The position numbers and the translations under genes are program-made. This document shows, piece by piece, positions 1-9,100 of a stretch of 27,698 nucleotides of DNA. The notes under the pieces are model-generated. The model ran no database searches. It was not told where the DNA came from and worked only from the letters and a program-made list of their open reading frames with translations. The stretch spans positions 1 through 27,698 of the forward strand of contig CAKRMZ010000020.1 in the NCBI GenBank assembly GCA_934365155.1, read 5' to 3'. This stretch comes from an uncultured Eubacteriales bacterium. GTDB lineage: Bacteria > Bacillota > Clostridia > Oscillospirales > CAG-272. The first letter of the stretch is position 1; the number at the start of each line of letters is the position of its first letter.

Positions 1-561
1 TCATGCCATGTTATTAAAATTATTGAAGGACAGCTTATTACCGAAAAAGAAATCCGAAAGCTTGACTTTGATAAGAATAACGGTATTGATATTTCCAATG
101 ATCTGTTAAAAATCGCAGTGATTGAAAGGCACAGAAATACTGGACATATGGGCCTTGGATTCATTCACGGAATCGGCTTGACTTGCGGCGCAATTGCATC
201 TTCCGTATCTCATGATTCGCATAATTTAATTATTATCGGTACCGATGAATCCGATATGGCTTTTGCTGCCAATCGAGTGAGAGAGCTTGGCGGCGGAGCT
301 GTCTTCGTGGTTGACGGAAAAGTGATTGCGGAAATGCCGTTGCCGTATGCAGGTCTCATGAGCGAAGATCCGGCTTCTAAAATTGCAGAACAAAACGAAA
401 ATCTTCGGAAAAGCGTTTACGCATTTGGTGTCTCGAAAAAAATTGAACCTTTTATGACAATGGCATTTATTGCCTTGAGCGTGATCCCACATATCAAAAT
501 TACAACAACCGGTCTGATTGATGTTGATAAGCAAGAGCGAATTCCGTTGTTTTGGGATTGA
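1..561 (+). CDS. adeC: Adenine deaminase, C-terminal part (5' end outside window)
   Basis: The frame is open from base 1, so this is the 3' end of a longer gene; 186 codons are visible. The protein is the C-terminal part of the AdeC/Ade amidohydrolase family, which hydrolyses adenine to hypoxanthine and ammonia in purine salvage. Family signatures seen are IERHRNTGHMGLGF, GAIASSVSHDSHN (the conserved HDSHN stretch), the GTDESDMAFAANR segment, GGGAVFVVDGKV and LPLPYAGLMS. The tail, with a VIPHIKITTTGL-type segment and a TGA after FWD, matches the usual end of the family, so the 3' end looks intact. The metal-binding N-terminal half lies upstream and cannot be judged. An imperfect hairpin (589-639) and a bidirectional terminator (727-769) follow. 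Confidence 0.9.
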   Translation, partial: SCHVIKIIEGQLITEKEIRKLDFDKNNGIDISNDLLKIAVIERHRNTGHMGLGFIHGIGLTCGAIASSVSHDSHNLIIIGTDESDMAFAANRVRELGGGAVFVVDGKVIAEMPLPYAGLMSEDPASKIAEQNENLRKSVYAFGVSKKIEPFMTMAFIALSVIPHIKITTTGLIDVDKQERIPLFWD

Positions 562-588
562 GATTGTATGGGGGAACTGTATTTGTTT

Positions 589-639
589 TGATATCTTTTA
601 TTCAACCCCAGAAATATTTGGGTTTGAATAGGGATATCA
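589..639. repeat. Imperfect inverted repeat downstream of adeC
   Basis: ATTCAACCCCA at 600-610 and TGGGTTTGAAT at 619-629 pair over 10 of 11 positions around an 8-nt loop. An outer TGATATC (589-595) and GATATCA (633-639) extend the structure after a short mismatched segment. No T-run follows, so it does not look like an intrinsic terminator. It may be an mRNA 3'-end stabilising hairpin or a remnant repeat. The rest of 562-726 holds nothing I recognise. Confidence 0.5.
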
Positions 640-726
640 ATAATTATACAAAATCAAAATTTTATATAATTAAGGGAAGCTTAATAAGGTTTTTCCTATT
701 ACAATATCAACAACTGAGCATAAATA

Positions 727-769
727 AAAAAACAGCGAATAGATAGATCGTCTATTCGCTGTTTTTTTT
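727..769. terminator. Bidirectional Rho-independent terminator (adeC / tsf)
   Basis: AACAGCGAATAG (731-742) and CTATTCGCTGTT (752-763) form a perfect 12-bp stem with a 9-nt loop. A T-run follows on the + strand (to 769) and an A-run precedes it, which is a T-run on the minus strand. It sits just downstream of the tsf stop codon and of adeC, so it can end both convergent transcripts. Confidence 0.9.
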
Positions 770-783
770 AGATAATATTAAAA

Positions 784-1716
784 TTATTTGCCGTTTACCA
801 ATTGAGCGATTTCATCTGCAAAGTTATCATCGCGCTTTTGGATTCCTTCGCCTTTTTCAAAACGAACGACTTTTGCAACAGTAATTGCACCGCCGAATTC
901 TTTCTCGGAAGCCTGAATATAAGCAGATACCTTCATGTTATCTTCTTTTACATAGCCTTGCTCAAGTAAGCAATTCTGTTCATAGAACTTGCCGAGACGG
1001 CCGTTGATCATCTGATTTAAAACCTTTTCCGGTTTTCCGGCAGCCTTAGGATCATTTTTAATTTGCTGCATCAAAATTTCTTTTTCTTCTTCAATAACAG
1101 AAGCCGGTACGGATTCCTTACTGATATAAGGCGTGGGCAAAGCTGCTACCTGCAATGCAATATTTTTTGCGAACTCTTTAAAGCCGTCTTTTGCGACAAC
1201 AGAATCGTCAGCATCAAAAGAAACTACAACACCAATAGCACCGTGTCCGTGAATATAGGTGCTTAAAACACCGTCAACAATCTCAAAACGACGAATGTTC
1301 ATATTCTCGCCGATAGTAAAAATCTTATCTTTTAAAGCTGCTTCAACAGTAAGATCTGAGTTTTCCAGATTCATAGCAAGCAATTTCTCAACATTTTCCG
1401 GTCTGTTCTTAAGTATAGTTTTTAAAATATCCTTAACAAAAGCCACGAAAGTTGCGTTTTTAGCTACGAAATCGGTTTCACTGTTTACTTCGATAATTGC
1501 TGCGGTTGCACCGTCATCGCTAACCATAATATCAACAATACCTTCGGCTGCAATACGATCTGCTTTTTTCGCTGCTACAGATAAACCTTTCTCGCGAAGC
1601 AATTTAATTGCGGCATCAAAGTCGCCGTTCGCTTCGGTCAATGCTTTTTTGCATTCCATCATGCCGCATCCGGTCTTGGTTCTGAGTGCAGCTACATCTT
1701 TTGCTGAAATCGCCAT
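784..1716 (-). CDS. tsf: Translation elongation factor Ts
   Basis: EF-Ts is the cytoplasmic guanine nucleotide exchange factor that regenerates EF-Tu-GTP during elongation. The N-terminal UBA-like segment carries the family signature LRTKTGCGMMECKKAL, followed by the second signature around SETDFVAKNATF; two dimerisation/core repeats fill the rest. I place the start at the ATG at 1716 (MAISAKDVAAL, 310 aa), because GGAGG lies at ideal distance upstream. A TTG five codons earlier would overlap that ribosome binding site. The gene follows rpsB after 35 bp without a terminator, so the two form the conserved rpsB-tsf operon. The 727-769 hairpin ends it. Nothing is unusual in the sequence. Confidence 0.97.
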   Translation of the reverse strand: MAISAKDVAALRTKTGCGMMECKKALTEANGDFDAAIKLLREKGLSVAAKKADRIAAEGIVDIMVSDDGATAAIIEVNSETDFVAKNATFVAFVKDILKTILKNRPENVEKLLAMNLENSDLTVEAALKDKIFTIGENMNIRRFEIVDGVLSTYIHGHGAIGVVVSFDADDSVVAKDGFKEFAKNIALQVAALPTPYISKESVPASVIEEEKEILMQQIKNDPKAAGKPEKVLNQMINGRLGKFYEQNCLLEQGYVKEDNMKVSAYIQASEKEFGGAITVAKVVRFEKGEGIQKRDDNFADEIAQLVNGK

Positions 1717-1751
1717 GTCAACATCCTCCAAAATTAATGTAATTAATTATT

Positions 1752-2498
1752 TTATTCTGCTGTAACTTCGTTGTTTTCTTCTTGTACGACAGGCTCCTCA
1801 GCATCTGCAAGCTGCTCACCCTGTTTGCCTTCAATAACAGCATCTGCAAGCGTAGAAGCTACCAGTTTAATTGCACGAATTGCATCGTCGTTACCCGGAA
1901 TAATATAATCAGCATCATCCGGATCACAGTTGGTATCCACAATTGCAATTACCGGAATACCTAATTTTTTTGCTTCCAATACGGCATTTCTTTCTTTTTT
2001 GGGGTCAACAATAAATACAGCGGACGGAAGTCCCTTCATATTTTTAATACCGCCCAGATTCTTTTCAAGATCTGCAATTTCTTTTGTCAAAGCAGCAGCT
2101 TCTTTCTTGGGAAGTAAATCAAAGGTGCCGTCTTCTCTCATTTTTTCGAGATTGTTCAAACGTGCAATACTCTTTTGAATCGTTTTAAAGTTTGTCAGCA
2201 TACCGCCGGGCCAACGTACGTTAACATAGTACATGCCGCAACGAAGTGCTTCGTCACGAATGGCGTCTGCAGCCTGTTTCTTTGTTCCGACAAAAAGAAG
2301 ATTGCCGTTTTCTGCAGCCAAATCTCTGACAAACATGTATGCTTCTTCGAATTTTTTAACGGTTTTCTGCAAGTCAATGATATAGATACCGTTTCTTTCT
2401 GTGAAGATGTATTCAGCCATCTTAGGGTTCCATCTTCTGGTGTGATGTCCGAAATGAACACCGGCTTCAAGCAATTGTTTAATGGTAATTACTGACAT
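1752..2498 (-). CDS. rpsB: 30S ribosomal protein S2
   Basis: S2 is a primary component of the small ribosomal subunit, bound at the head-body junction. The 248-aa product starts MSVITIKQLLEAGVHFGHHT, followed by RRWNPKMAEYIF, the typical S2 N-terminus. It continues through the NVRWPGGMLTNF segment and a central coiled-coil region, and ends with an acidic tail rich in glutamate, as is common for S2 in Bacillota. The ATG at 2498 has a strong AGGAGG ribosome binding site about 10 nt upstream. The gene is read from the promoter at 2657-2685 through a leader of about 150 nt and is co-transcribed with tsf. Confidence 0.98.
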   Translation of the reverse strand: MSVITIKQLLEAGVHFGHHTRRWNPKMAEYIFTERNGIYIIDLQKTVKKFEEAYMFVRDLAAENGNLLFVGTKKQAADAIRDEALRCGMYYVNVRWPGGMLTNFKTIQKSIARLNNLEKMREDGTFDLLPKKEAAALTKEIADLEKNLGGIKNMKGLPSAVFIVDPKKERNAVLEAKKLGIPVIAIVDTNCDPDDADYIIPGNDDAIRAIKLVASTLADAVIEGKQGEQLADAEEPVVQEENNEVTAE

Positions 2499-2650
2499 TT
2501 ACATGTCCTCCTTTTGGTTGTTCCCACCACAACATGCATTTCATATATAAATCAAACGAATGTCTGACACCATATATAGGATTATGTTGTGTGTGAATTA
2601 ATTAAAAATAAATTTGAATATGGGTGTATTGCTGACAAACAACACACTTG
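2499..2650 (-). promoter_or_regulatory. rpsB 5' leader with alternative base pairing
   Basis: The predicted transcript start near 2650 leaves about 150 nt before the rpsB ATG. Three segments compete for pairing. Segment B (2584-2594, minus strand ACACACAACAT) can pair with segment A upstream (2635-2644, one mismatch). It can instead pair with segment C (2528-2535, minus strand ATGTTGTG, 8 perfect bp). C can also form a small GTTGT/ACAAC hairpin with 2517-2521, directly before the ribosome binding site. This is compatible with autogenous control by S2, but I do not recognise a described leader family here. Function is inference. Confidence 0.35.
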
Positions 2651-2656
2651 TAGATA

Positions 2657-2685
2657 ATCATACCATATTTAAGTTATATTTTCAA
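2657..2685 (-). promoter_or_regulatory. Sigma-A promoter of rpsB-tsf
   Basis: On the minus strand, -35 TTGAAA (2680-2685) and -10 TATGAT (2657-2662) are separated by exactly 17 bp. The predicted start is near 2650. Confidence 0.8.
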
Positions 2686-2767
2686 TAATAATATTATTTT
2701 TTACAAATTATTTACATTTTTATTTCGCTTTTTCAGACAAGAAGAAATGTAGGTGTAATTTTTATAA

Positions 2768-2800
2768 AAATCCGGAATCTTTTTAAAAGATTCCGGATTT
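2768..2800 (-). terminator. Intrinsic terminator overlapping the ymxH-like stop codon
   Basis: On the minus strand, AAATCCGGAATCTTT and AAAGATTCCGGATTT form a 15-bp stem with a very short loop, followed by a T-run. The 5' arm is coding sequence: the last codons (S-G-I-F) and the TAA of the gene at 2783-3085 are inside the hairpin, with the stop codon at the loop. Confidence 0.85.
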
Positions 2801-3085
2801 CCCTTTTTTATGCTTTTCAAATACGGGATCGCACTGTATTTTGCATTCCGAAAGATTGCATAGAATAATATCATCCCCGATTTTTACGATACATTCCCAC
2901 GGAATTATGATATCCTCAGGCTTTCCGATTCTGAAACATTTTCCGTTATCGAGCGGTACAACCAATGATACTACCCTGCCGTTAGTTACATCGATTTCAA
3001 CATCATAGACATAACCGATTCGACGTCCGTCACAAATATCAATAACCTCTTTGTCTCGTAATTTTTTTACTGAACAACACCCCAT
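2783..3085 (-). CDS. YlmC/YmxH family sporulation protein (PRC-barrel)
   Basis: This 100-aa protein belongs to the YlmC/YmxH family, small PRC-barrel-like proteins found in endospore formers whose biochemical role is not established. Family features seen are the N-terminal CCSVKKLRDKEVIDI, the GRRIGYVYDVEID strand pair, GRVVSLVVP, and the PEDIIIPWECIVKIGDDIIL core. A C-terminal tail of about 20 residues (KIQCDPVFEKHKKGKSG) runs into the terminator hairpin. The start at 3085 is supported by GGAGGA about 7 nt upstream. The gene is 81 bp downstream of the glucan synthase gene but has its own sigma-E-like promoter (3127-3154). It is therefore probably expressed in the mother cell, independently of its neighbour. 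I cannot tell whether it is the YlmC or the YmxH member, so I give no symbol. Confidence 0.88.
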   Translation of the reverse strand: MGCCSVKKLRDKEVIDICDGRRIGYVYDVEIDVTNGRVVSLVVPLDNGKCFRIGKPEDIIIPWECIVKIGDDIILCNLSECKIQCDPVFEKHKKGKSGIF

Positions 3086-3126
3086 GCTCCGTCCTCCGAA
3101 ATTTTTAAAACAGAGATTTGATAGTT

Positions 3127-3154
3127 ATTATATGCATCGCATGATTTAAAATTC
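3127..3154 (-). promoter_or_regulatory. Sigma-E-like promoter of the YlmC/YmxH gene
   Basis: On the minus strand, GAATTTT (3148-3154) and CATATAAT (3127-3134) are 13 bp apart. They match 6 of 7 and 7 of 8 positions of the Bacillus sigma-E consensus (KMATAWW, 13-15 bp, CATACAHT). TATAAT is also contained in the -10, but no TTGACA-like -35 lies 17 bp upstream, so a sigma-A reading is weaker. Confidence 0.5.
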
Positions 3155-3166
3155 CACTTTTTTGCT

Positions 3167-6100
3167 TTATTTTAGAGGACAGGCTATTTCCACTTTATGC
3201 GATTCCCCATCAAATTCAAAGCTTAATGATTCCTCCGAACAGATATCCGGCAATCGTATTCCGTCTATTAAAACTGAGAATTCTGCAGCGGTATGAACAA
3301 AAATTTCATAAACGGTGCCATGCTTTTGAATCTTGATCGAATATTTGCTGAATGCGGCACTGAGATGAGGCTTCAGCAAAAAACGGTTGCCTTGCTCATT
3401 ATAACCGATGAGCTGTTCAAGAACGGTACGATAAAACCATCCCGCACCGCCGGTATACCAACTCCATCCGCCGCGTCCCATATGATCCGGATTGGCATAT
3501 ACATCTCCGGCAATTACATAAGGTTCAATGCCATATTTTTCAAGCAATTCCGGGTCTGAAAGTCGGCTCAGAGGATTAATTGCACGCAAAAGCTCATATC
3601 CGCGGGCATTTTCGCCGAGTTTTAAATATGCATAGGCAGCCCAGTTAGCTGCATGCGTGTACTGACCACCGTTTTCCCGAATCCCCGCTACATATGCCTT
3701 AATATATCCCGGATCCTTTTCTCCGTCAACAAAAGGCGGCCAAAAAAGGCGTATTAACGCGTGTCTTGCATCATACAAGCAATCATATGCCGCGTTTAAT
3801 GCAGAAAGCGCTTTGGACTTTTTAGGCATTTTGCTGATTGCCGCAAAGGCTTGCGGAATTAAATCAATTTTGCATTCTTCCGAGCTTGCCGCTCCGAGCT
3901 TTGTCCCATCGTCAAAGAAAGCTCGTATATACCACCCGTTTTCATAAGTGTTAGCCTCTAAAGAAAGATAAAGCTTTTGAATCATTGCCGTATATTTTTC
4001 AACGCCGTTTGTATCACCTCGAAGATTGCAAATCGGAATAAAGTCCTGTAAAACGCAAATTAAAAACCATCCCAGCCATACGCTTTCACCTTTTCCGCCG
4101 ATTCCTACCCGACTGAAGCCGTCATTCCAATCACAGCTTCCGATCAAAGGCAGACCATGCTTTCCGAAGGAGCACAACGCATGCTCAATGGCACGCACAC
4201 AATGCATATACAGGCTTTCCCTTTCATTGGAAATACGCGGACGCTCATAGCGCTCAGACTCTCTTTTTGACAAAACTGCACTCTCAATATAGGGAATTTG
4301 CATATCTAAAATGTTAAGGTCTCCGGTTTTGCTTATATAATGAGCGACCGCATACGGAAGCCACAAAAAATCATCGGAACAACGGCTGCGAATACCCATG
4401 TGACCGTATCCGTGCGGAGCTTTAAGATTATGCCACCAATGCTGGACATCCCCTTCCCAAAATTGATGGGATGCCGCCCGCAGAATAATGGATTTTGCAA
4501 GATTTTGGCGCAAATATACAGCAGCCATTGCATCTTGGAGTTGATCTCGGAAACCATAAGCTCCGCTCACTTGATAAAAGCCGCAGCGTGCATATATACG
4601 GGAAAACAGCATTTGATACGGTACAAAAAAGTTAAACATGGCATCAAGAGCCGGATCCGTACTATGAATTTTGAGCGGTGACAAAACATCCGATACCATT
4701 TTTGCATAGCGCTCCTTTGCAAAATAAGGGTTTGCCGAAAAGTGCGAGCGCTGTTCATCGTGTTCCTTTTTGCTGCCAAAAGCACCTAAAGCAAAGTGAA
4801 TATCCGCTGCTTTTTCGAATTGAAAAACCAATCTTTTGCCAATCGCGGCAATTCCCTGTCCGCCATGAAGCAAGGGATCCCCGCTTACAAAAGAATATAA
4901 ATCGGTATAGTGCCTTGTGCATCCCGTGCCGAAGCAATAAAGATAACCGCTTTCCCTCTCCAAAGCAGATCCAAAACAATTTTTAAAGCGCAGTTCATCG
5001 TTATTTTCGTCAAATACTATCGCTACACTTTTAGAATTAATTTCTTCCACTCCCATAATCGGTCGCATAACGTAGTATAATTCGGCAGTAAGATCTTCAT
5101 TGTCATGATAATCGTGAAAACATACCGATACGGTTTTTATTCGGAAATGGCTGTCTACACATACCGAAACCGAATATTGGATGCCTGTGACTTCCCCAAT
5201 ATAATCGGCCCCCTGCTTACTGTATAAAACCTCTGCGGACAAGGCACACAGATCATAGTCACAAAAAGTTTCGCCGGTTTTTGAAAAAATTCTCAGAATC
5301 AGTCTTTCTCCGTCATTATCGCACAAGACATCATTGTTCCAAGGGCTTAGTTTCTTTTCTCTGGAATTCTCTGTCCAAGAAAATCCTAAAGAATTTTGAC
5401 TGAGCAACGTACCGAAAACAGAATTTGACAGGATAAAGGAGAATGGCGCCCTCTGTCTGCCTTTACGAAGCATGATACCGTTTTCATCCACACAGAGTTC
5501 CTTTTTCTGAGGTAGGCACCGATCATGAGATCGGCGCATTGCTTCGGTAAAGGTGTGTGCTTGCAGATAGGGCCTTTTCAACGCACGAAGAAATACGGAT
5601 AACGTAAATTCTGCATTGAACGGAATCCAAAGGACCGATAACATGCGCAATAAGCAGGCAATATCTTTTTTAGCAAAACTACAATCGATCGGAAAAATCC
5701 CTCGGTTTTGCCGAATAAAATGCGCGATTCCGATTCGTTTGATTGTGTTATCCAACATATGGCGAATCGGGCTGAGATACCGTTCTCCTTCGCAATATAG
5801 GATAACCAGATCAAAGCGCTCAGCTTTCATCGTTAAATATTTAAACGCGCGCAGCAGTCGCTCCAACTCATTGGTAATATTTTGATCAAAAGGATAAGCA
5901 CAGTTTTGCAGATCGATCACTACAATCGGATAATCGCCGGATATTCCCTGCTCCCATAAAGTCTCGCGAGAAAAGTACTGTTCATTTTCAGGTGAAATGT
6001 GATAAAGGAACGGAAACGTTAAAGCGGACTGCATTGTTTCGCACAATTCAGCTTCCGCATCAGTAATTCCGGACATATACAGCATATTTCGTGCGCTGTT

Positions 6101-9100
6101 CCAAAGATTTTTTTCAAAAAAACTGTGGCTTCCGTTTTTGAAGGTGTCCAGTGCTTTCGAAGCAATTCGCATTGCCTCTGAACGTTCTGACGAATAGGAT
6201 AAAACAACATTGCAATGCCCGTTTGAAATTCCGGCTTTCCAAACGCAAAAGGGATTGATGCAGGCCCCTGTTTCATTTTTGTTTTCGCGTTTTGCTAACT
6301 GTGCAAGATCATCGGTATCGTACATCAACGGAAGAGCACTGTCCATCCGGGTGTCAAATCCGCATAATCTTGTGTTGGAAGCAACAGCAAGATATCGCTT
6401 GTTCTCATCCTCCAATCTTGGCTTTCGATAAAATATCAGCATAGACTGCTTTGCATCAAATTCAGCACTGACAGAGAGCTTTGAAAAAGCCGGATGCGCA
6501 TAATAATCTTTTTCACGCATCATTACCGGTTCAAATGCAATGATGAATTCCGCATTTTCATAGGCTCCCTCAAGACTTGCGCTTACAGAAAAACAGGATT
6601 CCATGCCGCTCAGAGCAAAAGTCAGCGTCGCTGCCAAAGGCGAGTGATCTCTCGGAAAGCATGCGGTATAAGTTGCCGATGTCGCGGTGTAGGAAAATCC
6701 GAATTTAGCATCCGTATTTTTATTTGTGATTGCAAACGGAGAAAAAACTTGACCGTCCACATGCAAAAATATCGATACCGAATGCTTGGTACCCCAAAGC
6801 TCTTGACGGCTCGGCGTAATGATATCCCGCCCGTCTTTCAAGATAATATGACCCGAAGAGGAAAGTACAATGCGTGCTTTTCCGTTAGAAATTGCTGTAC
6901 ACGTAGGCGAAAAAGGTGATATTTCTTCTTCCTTCACTTCGAAATTTTGAGCGACAAAACGTTGTTTCGGTATAATATCCGGTGTATAGACATCTTGAAA
7001 TAGCTCGGCCTCTTTCGGAATTTTTTCCTTTAAAAGCTCTGCAGCACTGCGCAAGAGCGCATCTTTCATAAAACGCTTATTGAATATATTTTCAAAATAT
7101 GCATTGGCGCATGCAATTAAACTCATACCCAAATGATGTGCCATAAAGCTTGTTACAATGGAATATCCGTTTCCAACACGCTCTTCTGTCGCGTCAAGTG
7201 CTTCGTAAAAACCGTATTTTCCGGTTGCTCCGACCTCAGAAAAGGCTTTCAAATTATCAAGGGACATCCGCGGTTTAAAGGGCAACATTAAAAACGATGC
7301 ATACGGTGCATAGACTTGTTCTGCTCCCATTCCCCGTTTTAATGCCAATCTTTGCACGCCGAATGCCTGATATTGATAATACATTTCATTGTCAAAAGCA
7401 AAAAATCCGCTCTCGGACTTTCCGAAAATGGTTTTTCCCTCAATTTTTTTGCAATCAAGCTGCTGCATCTTAGCTGCAAACAGCAAGGATTCATATGCTG
7501 CACTTCCCGGGTAACTCGGCATTACCAAGGTAGGCATAAAATATTCGAATCCGGTTCCCGTCCAAGAAGCAAATCCAATGTGACCGTGATATCCAAAAAC
7601 CGGACGTGATAATTTTTCCCAGTGAACTTTCGGCACATCTCCGCGTGCAATCGCGAAATAACTGGTGGCGCGTGCCTCACTCATATACATGTCGTAATAG
7701 TGTTCACTATCAGCTTCATCACCCGGACGGACTCCCAAATAGAACAACTGCTTTTTTTCGCTGTATAGATCTGAAAAATCAACGTTATTCAGCATCTTTT
7801 GAATTTCCGATTCAATTTTCAGAAGCCGGGGTTCTGAATCGACATAATCATAAAGGCCCTGCGCTAAAACCGATAAATGAAGAAAAAAGTTTCCGCTGTC
7901 TACGGTCGAAACATAAGGCTCTCCCAACACCTCCAAGGTTTCGGTATGATACCAATTATATAAATGCCCGTGCCATTTTGGCAGCATACAGAGTGTTTCA
8001 AAGCAATTGGATAAACTCTCGTAAAGCTCTGCAGAATTTATGAATTCAAAATCTCTTGCCGCAAGGCAGGAAAGCAAATATAATCCGATGTTGGTCGGTG
8101 AGGTTCGTGTCGCAACTTCTTCAACGGGAGAAATTTGAAAATTGTCAGGCGGCAAGTAATGATTTTGCTTATTGGCCAAGTTTTTAAAATATTGCCACAT
8201 CGGCTTCGCATAAGCTTTTATCTGCTCTTTTTGATTTAGAAGAATGCCTTGCTTTTCCAAATGACCTTTGGAGAGAAACTGACACCATAACGGAAAAGCA
8301 ATCCACAGTATACCGATCCATTTTACAAAAGAAGCTCCGAAAATAAGGGCCGCTGCTCCGAAAACGATTGAAATCCACATGGAACGAATATATTGCAAAC
8401 GCGCTGATTTTTTGTGGGAGTCCGCTTCATATGCTGTCACCCATTCTAACATATTTCGATGCGAAACATGCATTCTCCAAAACGACCGCACCATCGCATC
8501 CACTGTTAATTTCGAAATATAAACCAACGATGAAAGCGAGTATATCAGATTGATTGCGATATCGGAAATCACGGGCTTCACATCGGAGAAAAAACGCCGA
8601 AAAAGAGAGATCCTGCTGTGTGTCAGGCAGCTAGAAAACGCCTGTAAAGCCGGATAAACCAGATATAACAAGGCACCGATGGCGGCAAGAGCTGCAGCCC
8701 TATTGGGCAAAAACATTCCTAAAATCAACAAAACTGTTGAGCAAACCGGAACAAGGCTGCGGCGGATATTGTCTTTGATCTTATATCGCGATAAAAAAGA
8801 TATCGGATTTTTTTGTTTTTGCTTTTCCGTGCTTTCTATCCACCGATGCCCAAAAGGAAGCGCCTGAACATCTCCCCGAATCCAACGGTGCTGTCTCTTG
8901 AAATATGACATCGGAGTCGATGGAACACCGTCTGTGAAAACCATATCCGGTATGATAGCGCAACGCAGCCGCGTCCCCTCTAATAAATCATGACTCAAAA
9001 CCCGGTTCTCCGGGAAAGCATCCGTAACGCACTGCTCGAATGCGTCTACGTCAAAAATTCCTTTTCCGCAGAAAATTCCCTCTCTGAACAAATGAAAATA

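Noticed and set aside
552..746. A 64-codon open frame after adeC
   Set aside because: It begins inside the adeC stop region, has no ribosome binding site, covers a hairpin and a terminator, and has an unremarkable composition.
1259..1765. A 168-codon open frame opposite tsf
   Set aside because: It is the antisense shadow of a strongly conserved gene and shows no family features or ribosome binding site.
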